From positions 6,879,001 through 6,943,000 of the forward strand of contig NZ_AP023360.1 of the NCBI RefSeq assembly GCF_018326265.1: a stretch of 64,000 bases of DNA, written 5' to 3'. Under the pieces are notes generated by a model, which did no database searches, was not told where the DNA came from, and saw only the letters and a program-made list of their open reading frames with translations. This document shows, in pieces, positions 34,788-43,716 of this stretch. The stretch's first letter is position 1; each line of letters starts with the position of its first letter. Position numbers and translations under genes: made by a program. Origin of the DNA: Catellatospora sp. IY07-71. GTDB taxonomy: Bacteria > Actinomycetota > Actinomycetes > Mycobacteriales > Micromonosporaceae.

Positions 34788-35981
34788 TCAGGCAGACGGC
34801 ACCGGTGCCGCCGGGATCTGCGGCGGTGTCCAGCCCGCATGTGCGGCCATGGACCGCAGCGCGACCTTCGACGGCGTGAGCCGCATGATCGCGTTGCGCA
34901 GCCCTTCGGCAATCGGATTGTCGAGCTGCTGGCCGAACCGGGCGGTCTGCAGGGCGGCACGGGCGATGCCCTGCGTGCGGGGCCGCCGCTGCCGGTCGTA
35001 TTCGGACAGCGCCGCCACCACGTCGCCCGCCGGGTCGCACAGCGCGGCGAGCACCACCGCGTCCTCGATGGCCTGGTTGGCGCCCTGCCCGAGGTTGGGC
35101 ACCATCGCGTGCGCGGCGTCGCCGAGCAGCGCCACGGCACCGTGGTGGTAGGACGGCGGCGGCGTGCCGAGGTGGTGGATGTCGGACCTGATGACCGCCT
35201 CGGGCGCGGTGGCGGCCATGAGCGCGGAGACGGGCTCGTGCCAGCCGGCGAAGCGCGCCCGCACCGCCGACAGCTCGTCGGGCTCCGGGTAGCGATGCCC
35301 GGCCGGGGCGCTGACGGCTCCGTACCAGTACACCCGGCCGTCGCCGAGCGGCACGATGCCGAACTCGGTGCCCCGGCCCCAGGTGATCGCGGTGGTGAGC
35401 GGCCCGTGCCACGGTTCGCGGGTCACGCCGCGCCAGGCGGTGGTCCCGGAGTACACCGGTGCGGGCAGGTCGCACCACAGCTGGGCGCGTACCCGGCTGT
35501 TGATGCCGTCGGCGGCGACGACCAGGTCGGGCGTGCAGACGACGGAGCCGTCGGCGGTGCGGTAGTGCACGCGCGGCACCGGCTCGGGCACCACCTCGAC
35601 GACCTCGGCGCCGGTGACGACCACGCCGGCGGGCAGCTCGGCCAGCAGGATCCGGTGCAGCACGGCCCGGTGTACGCCGACGGCCGACGTGCCGAGCAGG
35701 CGTAGCATCGCCTCGCCGTCGACCCGGGAGACCCAGCGCCCGGCCGGGGTGCGGATGCCGCCGGAGGTGTCCCCGCGCCCGGCCTGTTGCACGGCCTGGC
35801 CGACGCCGAGCGCGTCGAGACCCCGCAGGCCGTTGGCCATGAGCGTCAGCCCGGCTCCCACCTCGGTGAATGCGGCGGCGCGTTCGAGCACGGTGACATC
35901 CCAGCCGCGGCGGCGCAGCCCGATGGCCGCGCACAGCCCGCCGATGCCCGCACCGATGACCACGGCTTTCCGCTCGTTCAT
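34788..35981 (-). CDS. FAD-dependent aromatic-type monooxygenase
   Basis: A 397-residue class A flavoprotein monooxygenase. The dinucleotide motif VVIGAGIGGLCAAIGLRRRG opens the protein, the second motif DLVVAADGINSRVR lies at about residues 152-165, and the GD motif ALLGDAAHAMVPNLGQGANQ at about 283-302. Such enzymes hydroxylate aromatic or similar substrates using NAD(P)H and oxygen. It is divergent from a TetR regulator gene with two operator-like repeats between them. The substrate is unknown; no pathway partners adjoin. Confidence 0.92.
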   Translation of the reverse strand: MNERKAVVIGAGIGGLCAAIGLRRRGWDVTVLERAAAFTEVGAGLTLMANGLRGLDALGVGQAVQQAGRGDTSGGIRTPAGRWVSRVDGEAMLRLLGTSAVGVHRAVLHRILLAELPAGVVVTGAEVVEVVPEPVPRVHYRTADGSVVCTPDLVVAADGINSRVRAQLWCDLPAPVYSGTTAWRGVTREPWHGPLTTAITWGRGTEFGIVPLGDGRVYWYGAVSAPAGHRYPEPDELSAVRARFAGWHEPVSALMAATAPEAVIRSDIHHLGTPPPSYHHGAVALLGDAAHAMVPNLGQGANQAIEDAVVLAALCDPAGDVVAALSEYDRQRRPRTQGIARAALQTARFGQQLDNPIAEGLRNAIMRLTPSKVALRSMAAHAGWTPPQIPAAPVPSA

Positions 35982-35995
35982 CCCGCCACCTCGTT

Positions 35996-36035
35996 CTTCT
36001 ACACCTGTAGAAGAGCCATACTACATCCGTAGAAG
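35996..36035. promoter_or_regulatory. Tandem TetR operators between monooxygenase and regulator genes
   Basis: CTTCTACACCTGTAGAAG at 35996-36013 is a perfect 7-base inverted repeat with a 4-base centre. A second site at 36018-36035 repeats it (CTACATCCGTAGAAG, outer left arm degenerate). Centres are 22 bases apart, two helical turns, so two dimers could bind the same face. The second site ends next to the regulator's ribosome site AAGGAGG. Confidence 0.75.
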
Positions 36036-36044
36036 GAGGTCCGC

Positions 36045-36659
36045 TTGTCCCGGTACGCCGTCATCACCGACGCCGCCATCGAGCTGGTCGCCGAACTCGG
36101 CATGCGCGGGCTGACCCACCGCGCCGTCGACGCCCGTGCGGGCCTGCCGCCCGGCACCACCTCGGCGTACTACCGCACGCGTAAGGCGCTGATCGAGGCA
36201 CTCGTGCACCGCATCGCCGACCTCGACAGCGCCGACCTGGAACGCAACGCGCTGCCCGCCGACGCCGCCCCGGCGCTGCCGGCCGTGCTCGGCCCGGCGG
36301 AGCTGGACCAGCTCGCGGTGCAGGTCGCGGTGGTGATGGACGGGTGGCTGACCACGGGCCGGACGCGCACCCTGGCCCGCTACGCGGCGCTGCTGGAGGC
36401 GACCCACCACCCCGAGCTGCGCACCATCCTGGCGTACGGCAACGCGTCGCGTACCCAGGCCCGCGCGCTGCTCGCCGCGGCGGGCGCCGACGACCCCGAG
36501 CAGGCCGGCCCGCAGTTCGTGGCCTGTGTCGACGGGCTGCTGTTCGACCGCCTGATCGGCGCCGGCGCGCTCGGCGCTCCGCCGCCGGGCACCGCCGAGA
36601 ACCGGGCCGACCTCGCCGCCGCGCTGCGCACCCTGCTCCGCGCGTTCACTGGGAAGTGA
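36045..36659 (+). CDS. TetR family regulator of the monooxygenase
   Basis: A 204-residue TetR-type protein starting at TTG 36045, chosen because AGAAGGAGG ends 6 bases upstream and the sequence (LSRYAVITDAAIELVAELGM) begins directly with the HTH helix 1. The HTH continues GLTHRAVDARAGLPPGTTSAYY. The ligand domain is hydrophobic and helical. It is divergent from the flavin monooxygenase gene and separated by tandem operators, so it very likely represses both. It ends at a strong bidirectional terminator. Confidence 0.92.
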   Translation: MSRYAVITDAAIELVAELGMRGLTHRAVDARAGLPPGTTSAYYRTRKALIEALVHRIADLDSADLERNALPADAAPALPAVLGPAELDQLAVQVAVVMDGWLTTGRTRTLARYAALLEATHHPELRTILAYGNASRTQARALLAAAGADDPEQAGPQFVACVDGLLFDRLIGAGALGAPPPGTAENRADLAAALRTLLRAFTGK

Positions 36660-36676
36660 CCTCGCCCCCAACGGCG

Positions 36677-36709
36677 CGTGGCGCCCACCGTCAGACGGTG
36701 GGCGCCACG
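36677..36709. terminator. Bidirectional terminator hairpin
   Basis: Perfect 16-base arms (CGTGGCGCCCACCGTC and its complement) around a single central base, so the real loop is about TCAGA. It lies between the convergent TetR and LamG genes, 18 and 49 bases from their stops. Confidence 0.85.
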
Positions 36710-36757
36710 GCACTCGGCCTGGGCGTCAGCTCGGTGCGTACGCCTACCGGCCGATCG

Positions 36758-39700
36758 TCACAGCGGACCGCCCGCCGTCCGGTACAGCCGCCCGACCATG
36801 TCCGCGGTGAGCACGCCCTGGAAGACCCGCGCCTCGTCGATGGAACCGTCGAACAGGTAGGACACTCCGCCACGGGAGCCGAGGAACATGCCGCCGGTGC
36901 CGTTCCAGGTGACGATGTCGCTGCGCTCGCCCTGCAGCACCCCGTTGACGTAGAAGCGCAGCCGGGTCGCATTGGCGTCGTACACCGCGACGAGGTGCGT
37001 CCACGTGTCCATCGTGGCGGTCGACAGGGAGTAGACGGGCAGCCAGGTCGGGGTGTCGGACTGTGCACTCGTGATCGACACCGCCCACTTGCCGGACGGC
37101 CAGTCGTAGATCACCGCGAACGGTGGCGCATAGCCGGGGTCGCCCATCTGCGTGAGCACGGCCTTGTCCGCGCCCGGCGTGGCCACCTTGGCCCACACCG
37201 ACACGCTGTACGACTGGTCGGTGCGCAGGACCGGCCGGCCGCCGGTGCCCAGCGAGAGGGTCAGCGGCGCTGACGTGTCCCAGTTGAGGTGGGCCGCGCC
37301 TGGGTCCTCGTTGTCGGCGGTCACCGGGTGCCCGGATCCCCACCACAGCGGATCGTCGGCCGGCGGGTAGCCGATCCCCTGCGCGTCGTCGTCGACATAA
37401 CCCTGCAGGTCGTACGGGGTGGTGCCGACCGGCTTGCCGACGGTGTCCGTCAGCGCCATGTCGAGGTCCCAGGAGGCGACCTCCGCCGCCGCCAGCGCGC
37501 CGATCTCCCGCGGATCGAGCGTCCGCTGCCAGATCGCGACCTCGTCGAGATCGCCGCTCCAGTTGGCACCGAGCGCCAGGTATCTGGTGGCGGCGAACGG
37601 AATGACACCGGTCTTGGTGCCCTCCAGCGTCCCGTTCACGTAGAGCGAACTGGTGCGGGTGGCGGCGTCGTACATGCCGACCAGGTGCGTCCACACCCCT
37701 GCCTTCGGGATGGTGGTGGAGTACACGCTCTTGTAGGTCGCCGCCGTGGTGCCGTCGTGGTCCGGGATCTGGAACGCCCAGTCGTTGGCTCCCGAGGTGA
37801 CGTGGTGCTGCAGGTAGAACGCGCCGCGGTTGCTGCCCCGCTGGTCGAGGACGGTCTTGTTGCTGGTCCCGCCCAGGTTCAGGTTCGCGATCCGCACCCA
37901 CGCCGAGACGGCGAAGCTACGGGTCGTGTCGATCACCGCGCCCGTGTACTTTGCATAACCGCTCGAGCTGCCGTCGAAGGTCCAGGCGCTGCCGAAGTCG
38001 CCGTACCCCTGCGCCTGTTTCGTCATTACCGCACTGGTTTCCAGCGGGAACCCGCCGGTCTGGTCGACGAGGGCCGAGGCTCCGGATGCCTCGTTCATCT
38101 TCCAGTGCGCGACGGCGGCCGGTGCGGAGGTGACGTTGGTGAGGTAGAGCTTGTTCCTGGCCGACCAGCGGCCGATCGCGTCGGCCATCTCGACGGTGAT
38201 GGCCCACTGCCCGCCCATGTTGATCGAAGCCAGCGTGCCCGAGCCGTCGCCGTTGTCGAACGGCGGGGCCAGCTCCACGTCCACCGACGCGCCGGGCGTC
38301 GGGGTGGTGACCTCGACCCAGTTGGTCGTCGTGCCGCGGTAGGAGTACTTGTAGCGGTACTTGCTGATGTCGGTCTCGCCGTTGGCCGCGAAGCGGAACG
38401 TGCTCGACACGCCCGGCCCGCCACCGGTGCCGTTCTCCGGGTAGACCTTCGTCGAGGTGCCCGGCACCGTGTCCAGCGCGGTCACCACCGGTGCGACCGC
38501 GGGGCTGCCGTTGTCGACGTAGAACTCGCAGATCGCCGACCAGGCCCCCTCGTGCTCCTGATCCCAGCCCTTCACCTGGAAGTAGTAGGTGTGGAACTCC
38601 TGGAGCGTGAAACCGGACGGCAGCGACGCGGTCGCGGTCTGCGCCCCGCCGCTCTTGGGCTGGGTGACCGCCGGGCTGGTCACCGTCGGCGTGGCCGGCA
38701 GCGCGGTGCCGAGTTCAGCGACGAAGAACCGGGCGTTGAGGCTGACCGCCTCGTTGACCGAGTCCGGGTCGGAGACGGCGGCCGTCAGCTGGATCGGGGT
38801 GACGGTGCTGGCGATCGTCGGGCGCGAGGAACCGGTCGCGCAGGTCTTGCCGCCGATCGTCAGGCTCGTCGGGGCAGCCGGGGGCCGGTTGTAGTTCAGC
38901 GACACGTACGGGTCGTTGGCCGCCTCCATCGAGTCGAACTTCTTCCAGCTGTCCTGGCTCGCCGTGCTCTTCGCCGCGATCTCGATGTTCGCCGTGGTGC
39001 TGCTGGTGTCGTTGAAGGTGGTCTGGAACGTCTCGGCGACGTTCTGGGTCACCCAGCCCTCGCCACAGGAGGAGCTGTAGCCCTTGGTCAGCGACGACTC
39101 GCTGTTGAGGTTGCGCCGGGTCGGCGGGTTGGTCCACCGCACGGTGCTGCCCACGTAGTCGGTCCGCCAGGCCTGCCACGTGTTCGCCCGGCAGGAGAAC
39201 GAGTGGAAGTTCCAGAGGTACAGCGTCGCAGAGATGACCTTGGCGCCGCGGTAGGTCGCCATGCCGTGGTACGACAGGTGCGATCGCGCGTAGTAACCCT
39301 TACCGGCCTCGACCACATAGCCGAGCTTGAGCTGCGTCGCCGCCGACTGGTCGGAGGTGTACGAGTTCTGGGTGAAGGTGTCGAACTCCGACTTCTCGGT
39401 GACCGCCGGGTCGATCGTGACCGGATACACGGTCTTCGGATCGTTGAGGAACGCCGCGTCCGGCACGACCCGCATCGACTGCCCGGAAGTGGCTCCGCCG
39501 ACCGCGCTGCGGCGTGCCGACGGCTTCTCCACCGTCACCGCCACCTTCGCCTGCGCGACCGGGTCACCCGAGGCCGCCGACACGCGCGCGTCCCACATCT
39601 GCGCCGCCGGAGCCCAGGCGACCACCGCGTTCGACTTGTCACGCAGCTTCACCGCGCCCTCGCCGGTGTGCTCCGCCGTGAGCCCCTCCGCACGCCACGG

Positions 39701-40303
39701 CATCCGCACCTGCGCCACCCGCGACGCGGCACCCCGGTTCTTCACCACAAGGAAGTACTCGAACCCGAGCCGGGTCGACTCGACGACCAGGTCCACACCC
39801 GGCATCGCCTCGGCATAGGTCGCCTTCGTCCCCGACAGCGACGGCTCCGGCAGCGCACCCTCCCAGCCCACCGCGATCTCATGCCCCTTCGACACGAACC
39901 GCGCCAGATCCCGCGAACCAGTACCCTTGCCAGCCAGCACCAGCCCACGCGGGTGCGCCTTCGGCGCGATCGAACCGTCCGGCCGCCGGTACAGGTTCAG
40001 ATCGACATCGACCCAGTCACCCTTGGCGTTGCGGAACCGCGTCGGACCACCATGGATCTCCGCCGTGAACGAACCATCCGGATTCGCCACCACCGACTGC
40101 GACTCGGTCACCGACTCCGCCACCGTCACCGGCACCCCACGCGCCTTCGCCAGCTCCGACGCCCGCGACTCCGGCGACAACACCACCTCCGCCGCGGCCG
40201 CCGACACCGGCACCCCCAGCACACCCAACAACAGCAGACCGGCCGTGACCGCACCGGTCAACCGGGCACGGGGCCGCCCAAGGCCCCACCGTCTCCGCGA
40301 CAT
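36758..40303 (-). CDS. Large secreted protein with DNRLRE and two LamG domains
   Basis: An 1181-residue exported protein. Signal peptide: MSRRRWGLGRPRARLTGAVT then LLLLGVLGVPVSAAAA (cleavage near residue 38). An N-terminal beta region follows (FRNAKGDWVDVDLNLYRR), then a DNRLRE-like module at about residues 306-467 (SHLSYHGMATYRGAKVISAT to DPYVSLNYN), Ig/fibronectin-like segments to about 720, and two LamG/concanavalin-like domains at about 730-922 (VAHWKMNEASGASALVDQTG) and 1010-1170 (SYSVSVWAKVATPG, DGSIDEARVFQGVL). No catalytic domain or cell-wall anchor is seen; it probably binds carbohydrate or surfaces, and related proteins can carry RHS or toxin tails, absent here. Start ATG 40303 has GAGAGG seven bases upstream. 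Confidence 0.88.
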   Translation of the reverse strand: MSRRRWGLGRPRARLTGAVTAGLLLLGVLGVPVSAAAAEVVLSPESRASELAKARGVPVTVAESVTESQSVVANPDGSFTAEIHGGPTRFRNAKGDWVDVDLNLYRRPDGSIAPKAHPRGLVLAGKGTGSRDLARFVSKGHEIAVGWEGALPEPSLSGTKATYAEAMPGVDLVVESTRLGFEYFLVVKNRGAASRVAQVRMPWRAEGLTAEHTGEGAVKLRDKSNAVVAWAPAAQMWDARVSAASGDPVAQAKVAVTVEKPSARRSAVGGATSGQSMRVVPDAAFLNDPKTVYPVTIDPAVTEKSEFDTFTQNSYTSDQSAATQLKLGYVVEAGKGYYARSHLSYHGMATYRGAKVISATLYLWNFHSFSCRANTWQAWRTDYVGSTVRWTNPPTRRNLNSESSLTKGYSSSCGEGWVTQNVAETFQTTFNDTSSTTANIEIAAKSTASQDSWKKFDSMEAANDPYVSLNYNRPPAAPTSLTIGGKTCATGSSRPTIASTVTPIQLTAAVSDPDSVNEAVSLNARFFVAELGTALPATPTVTSPAVTQPKSGGAQTATASLPSGFTLQEFHTYYFQVKGWDQEHEGAWSAICEFYVDNGSPAVAPVVTALDTVPGTSTKVYPENGTGGGPGVSSTFRFAANGETDISKYRYKYSYRGTTTNWVEVTTPTPGASVDVELAPPFDNGDGSGTLASINMGGQWAITVEMADAIGRWSARNKLYLTNVTSAPAAVAHWKMNEASGASALVDQTGGFPLETSAVMTKQAQGYGDFGSAWTFDGSSSGYAKYTGAVIDTTRSFAVSAWVRIANLNLGGTSNKTVLDQRGSNRGAFYLQHHVTSGANDWAFQIPDHDGTTAATYKSVYSTTIPKAGVWTHLVGMYDAATRTSSLYVNGTLEGTKTGVIPFAATRYLALGANWSGDLDEVAIWQRTLDPREIGALAAAEVASWDLDMALTDTVGKPVGTTPYDLQGYVDDDAQGIGYPPADDPLWWGSGHPVTADNEDPGAAHLNWDTSAPLTLSLGTGGRPVLRTDQSYSVSVWAKVATPGADKAVLTQMGDPGYAPPFAVIYDWPSGKWAVSITSAQSDTPTWLPVYSLSTATMDTWTHLVAVYDANATRLRFYVNGVLQGERSDIVTWNGTGGMFLGSRGGVSYLFDGSIDEARVFQGVLTADMVGRLYRTAGGPL

Positions 40304-40560
40304 TGCCATCCTCTCGACGACGTTTCGGAGCGGCACGCTAACGCAGAGGCATAGAATTCGCTGTCCCCGACGAAGGCCCACAGGGAGAGCAGGGCCGCCA
40401 CCCATCGAGATGAGCTGATGCGGCCCGGCTGGCACGAGGATTGATTACTCTTCGTGAACCCACGCGGAGCCAGGCGGTGAGTGCGGGCCGCTCTATGACA
40501 TGGGTCACATGTCCGGAAGGCCGTCGCGGCACAGCACCCTGCGGGGACGCGGACGCCAGG

Positions 40561-41010
40561 TCAGGCGGTCACCGGGCGGCGCGACAGCGCTTCCGTCAAC
40601 GCGCCCAGCAGCTCACCCAACTGCTCGCGTTCGGACACGGGCATCGGCAGCTCGCCGATGCTGACCGCGACCCGGGCCGCGATCCGGTCGTGCAGCTGCC
40701 GCCCGCGGGGGCTGAGGTAGGCCCGGATGCGCCGGCGGTCCAGCGGATCGACCCGCCGGTACACCAGGGTCTGCTCCACCAGCTGGTCGATGACCTTGGT
40801 CAGCGTGCCCGGAGGCAGGAACGTGCCGTCGGCGACCTCGGTCATCGGCCGCCCGCCCTCGGCGGCCAGCAGCGACAGCACCCGCCACGCCTCGGCCGAG
40901 CAGTCCTCGGCGCGCAGGATCGCCGACAGGCGCCGCTGCACGAGGCGTTCGGCCTGGGTCAGCAGCTGGAACAGATCGGGACGCGGACCGGTGGGCGCTG
41001 CGGCGGACAA
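40561..41010 (-). CDS. MarR family transcriptional regulator
   Basis: A 149-residue winged-helix regulator. DLFQLLTQAERLVQRRLSAI, the recognition region MTEVADGTFLPPGTLTKVID and the wing RVDPLDRRRIRAYLSPRGRQ are classic MarR. It is divergent from the amide-binding-like protein gene at 41111 with 100 bases between, so it may control that gene. Ligand unknown. Confidence 0.92.
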   Translation of the reverse strand: MSAAAPTGPRPDLFQLLTQAERLVQRRLSAILRAEDCSAEAWRVLSLLAAEGGRPMTEVADGTFLPPGTLTKVIDQLVEQTLVYRRVDPLDRRRIRAYLSPRGRQLHDRIAARVAVSIGELPMPVSEREQLGELLGALTEALSRRPVTA

Positions 41011-41110
41011 TGATCCTCCTTGGCCTGGTGGACGTGATCGATGTTACCGATCGGCCACACCTTCGGGAACCGTCTGGAGATCATGCGCGGCCCACGGGAA
41101 CATGTGGGCC

Positions 41111-42229
41111 ATGCCCGTCCCGCCGCCGCGGTTGCCAGGCCTGGTCGTCCCCGGACAGCCCGGCCGCGCTGTCGGCACCCGGGGCGAGACGCTGCACGTC
41201 GCGCTGGTGTTCCCGATGCAGGGTCCGGCCGGGATCTTCGGGCCCACCTGCGAGCTGTGCGCGCAGCTCGCGGTGGAGGAGGTCAACCGGGGCGGCGGGG
41301 TGCTCGGCCGGGAGCTGAGCCTGGTGCCGGTGGACGGCGGCGCGCCGCCGGAGCGGGTCGCCGCGGAGGTGGAGAAGCTGGTCGAGCTGGGTGTGGTGCA
41401 CGGGGTGACCGGCTGGCACATCTCGTCGGTGCGGCAGGCGCTCGCGCCGCGGGTCGCGCACCGGGTCCCGTACGTGTACACGGCGCTCTACGAGGGCGGC
41501 GAGCGCACCGAGGGGGTGTACCTGACCAGCGAGACGCCGGACGAGCAGCTGCTGCCGGCGATGCGGCTGCTGGCCGGGGAGCACCGGGTGCGGCGCTGGT
41601 TCATCGTCGGCAACGACTACGTGTGGCCGCGGCGCACGGCGGCGGCGGCGATGCGGTATGCCGTGGAGTCGGGCTCGCGGGTGTGCGGGCAGGCGTTCCT
41701 GCCGCTGGGCGTGCACGGCTTCGGTGACGTGCTGCGCCGCATCGAGCGCAGCGAGGCCGACGCGGTGCTGATGCTGCTGGTGGGCAACGACGCGGTGCGG
41801 TTCAACCGGGCGTTCGCGGCGCGCGGGCTGGACCACCGGTGCCTGCGGCTGAGCACGCTGATGGACGAGAACATGCTGATGGCCAGCGGCGCGCACGCCA
41901 CCCGCGGCCTGTTCAGCACCGCGGGTTTCTTCGCGACCCTGGTGACGCCGGAGAACCTCGACTTCCACGGGCAGTACGCGGCGCGGTTCGGGTTCGACGC
42001 GCCGCAGCCGGGCAGCCTCGGCGAGTCCTGTTACGAGGGCGTGCTGCTGCTGGCGGCGCTGATCAACCGGGCGCGGACCCTGGACGTACGCGCCATCGGG
42101 TCCGGTGCGGACGAGGTCACCTACGAGGGGCCGCGGGGCGCGATCGCGATGCGCCGCAGGCACGCCCGGCAGCGCATCTACCTCGCCGAGGCGGACCGCC
42201 TCGACTTCAACGTGCTCACCCAGCTGTGA
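41111..42229 (+). CDS. Amide/urea-binding-like protein without signal peptide (AmiC-like)
   Basis: A 372-residue type 1 periplasmic-binding fold. VALVFPMQGPAGIFGPTCEL, VEEVNRGGGVLGRELSLVPV, VHGVTGWHISSVRQALAPRV and FIVGNDYVWPRRTAAAAMRY are close in pattern to UrtA and to AmiC. There is no signal peptide or lipobox (it starts MPVPPPRLPGLVVPGQPG; an ATG at 41102 adds three residues), so it should be cytosolic, like AmiC, which senses amides for amidase control. No AmiR-type antiterminator is next to it; a MarR gene is divergent. I infer a cytosolic amide or urea sensor. Its stop overlaps the convergent methyltransferase gene by 14 bases. Confidence 0.8.
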   Translation: MPVPPPRLPGLVVPGQPGRAVGTRGETLHVALVFPMQGPAGIFGPTCELCAQLAVEEVNRGGGVLGRELSLVPVDGGAPPERVAAEVEKLVELGVVHGVTGWHISSVRQALAPRVAHRVPYVYTALYEGGERTEGVYLTSETPDEQLLPAMRLLAGEHRVRRWFIVGNDYVWPRRTAAAAMRYAVESGSRVCGQAFLPLGVHGFGDVLRRIERSEADAVLMLLVGNDAVRFNRAFAARGLDHRCLRLSTLMDENMLMASGAHATRGLFSTAGFFATLVTPENLDFHGQYAARFGFDAPQPGSLGESCYEGVLLLAALINRARTLDVRAIGSGADEVTYEGPRGAIAMRRRHARQRIYLAEADRLDFNVLTQL

Positions 42230-43013
42230 CGGGCGCGCTCGCGATCAGGTGGAACAGCCGCGCGGTCAGCGGGAACGGCATCCGGTCCGACAGCGCGATC
42301 TCCAGCCGCTCCAGCTCGGCGAAGAACGACGCGTCGTATTTGCGCTCGTCGTCGGGGATGTAGTCGCACACCGAGCGGATGCCGTAGTGGCCGAGCACGC
42401 CCGCGCCGAGGCTGCGCAGCACGGCCGACACCTCTTCGGCGGTGCGCGGGTAGACGGGCGTGTTGAAGGTGTGGGTGTACCGTTCGGCGGCGTCGAGCGT
42501 CTCGTACGCGGCGGTCAGGTCCATGTCGCGGATCGCGGCCCGCATCGTCTCGGAGTGGGCGTTGCCGGCGATGATGCTGACCAGGCCGCCCTCGTCCAGC
42601 GGCGCCATGACGGTGCTCAGCGTGGACTCCACGTCGGACACGTACGGCAGCAGGTTGTGGCACAGCACCAGGTCGTATGCGTGCGGCTCGACCACGTCGC
42701 CGAGTTTGGCCACATCCGACTCGATCACGGTGACGCGGTGCGCGACGCCGGTGGACTCGGCCAGCGAGCGCGCCGACAGCAGCATCTGCGGCGAGTAGTC
42801 CACCAGGGTCACCTGGTGGCCCGCGGCGGCGTAGCGGACGGCCTCCACGCCGTTGCCGCCGGCCACGTCGAGGATGCGCAGCCGGCGCCCGTCGAGGTGG
42901 CGGGCGATGTTGTGTTCGGCCAGCGTGTAGCGCAACCTGCCCCAGGGCGCGTCCTGCCACTGCCGCCAGGCGGACACCTTGTCGTCGAACACGTCGCGGG
43001 TCACGTCGCTCAT
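42216..43013 (-). CDS. SAM-dependent methyltransferase
   Basis: A 265-residue class I methyltransferase. Motif I is LDVAGGNGVEAVRYAAAG (about residues 48-65), followed by VTLVDYSPQMLLSARSLAES and the motif IV region YDLVLCHNLLPYV. The pattern resembles the CmoA/SmtA group, often annotated as tRNA or small-molecule methyltransferases. The substrate is undetermined. It precedes the mycofactocin operon divergently, in the place often taken by mftR, but has no regulator features. Confidence 0.88.
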   Translation of the reverse strand: MSDVTRDVFDDKVSAWRQWQDAPWGRLRYTLAEHNIARHLDGRRLRILDVAGGNGVEAVRYAAAGHQVTLVDYSPQMLLSARSLAESTGVAHRVTVIESDVAKLGDVVEPHAYDLVLCHNLLPYVSDVESTLSTVMAPLDEGGLVSIIAGNAHSETMRAAIRDMDLTAAYETLDAAERYTHTFNTPVYPRTAEEVSAVLRSLGAGVLGHYGIRSVCDYIPDDERKYDASFFAELERLEIALSDRMPFPLTARLFHLIASAPVTAG

Positions 43014-43065
43014 GCGTCCGACCGTAACGGAGGTTCAGCCGCCGGGCACTCCGTAACACGCGGTT

Positions 43066-43088
43066 CCTTCGTAAGGCGACGACGAAGG
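43066..43088. promoter_or_regulatory. Inverted repeat upstream of mftA
   Basis: CCTTCGT (43066-43072) and ACGAAGG (43082-43088) with a 9-base spacer, between the divergent methyltransferase start and mftA. It could be an operator or a hairpin in the mft leader. With no mftR gene nearby, the regulator would have to be encoded elsewhere. Confidence 0.35.
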
Positions 43089-43280
43089 TCCCCATCCGAC
43101 GCAGCGCATCTGAATGATCACCGAGCCGGTGCCCTTTCCTGTGGCACCGTATGCCGTTAGTGTCGACGTCGGCCGTGGCAGCAGACATCGATCTATCGTC
43201 GAGGGCAGCGCCGCGCGCCGCGACTCAGCGAGATTCGCCCAGGTGGATGGCGAAGTTCGCCCGAGCATGGGGAGGAAATG

Positions 43281-43403
43281 ATGGACGAGCAGACCGTGGT
43301 CGCAGACCCGTCCGCCGCCGAGCCGATTGCGGCCGAGGATCTCGTCGAGGCCGACGACCTGATCGAAGAGGTCTCCATCGACGGCATGTGCGGCGTGTAC
43401 TGA
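43281..43403 (+). CDS. mftA: Mycofactocin precursor peptide
   Basis: A 40-residue peptide with an acidic leader (EDLVEADDLIEEVS) and the invariant C terminus IDGMCGVY. In characterised systems the last Val-Tyr is decarboxylated and cross-linked by MftC, then cut out by MftE to make the redox cofactor core. The start is the second of two adjacent ATGs; GGGGAGG lies 5-11 bases upstream. It is followed within 22 bases by mftB. The whole mft operon is intact and in standard order. Confidence 0.97.
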   Translation: MDEQTVVADPSAAEPIAAEDLVEADDLIEEVSIDGMCGVY

Positions 43404-43425
43404 GCCTCGGCTCGGCCGCCACGCC

Positions 43426-43716
43426 ATGCCTACCGCACCGGCTTTCGATCTGGACCGCGCCTGGGATCTGCACCCGCAGGTCTCGGTGCGGCCGGAGCCC
43501 TTCGGCGCGCTGCTGTACCACTTCGGCACCCGGCGCCTGTCCTTCCTGAAGGACCGTGGGCTGGTCGCCGTCGTCCAGGCGCTCGCGACCGCGCCCACCG
43601 CGCGCGCCGCCTGCCAGGCCGTCGGCGCGAGCGCCGACGACGTTCCCCGGTACGCGCGGGCGCTGACGGTGCTCGCCCGCTCCTCCATGCTGATCGAAAG
43701 GCGACCGGCCCCATGA
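43426..43716 (+). CDS. mftB: Mycofactocin peptide chaperone
   Basis: A 96-residue RiPP recognition element protein. The sequence WDLHPQVSVRPEPFGALLYH followed by GTRRLSFLKDRGLVAVVQAL is the family hallmark. It binds the MftA leader and presents it to MftC. The stop overlaps the mftC ATG (ATGA). Confidence 0.95.
   Translation: MPTAPAFDLDRAWDLHPQVSVRPEPFGALLYHFGTRRLSFLKDRGLVAVVQALATAPTARAACQAVGASADDVPRYARALTVLARSSMLIERRPAP

Noticed and set aside
37289-40354. 1021-codon plus-strand open frame opposite the LamG gene
   Set aside because: Translation is Arg/Val/His low-complexity with no motif; the minus-strand frame has a signal peptide and recognisable domains.
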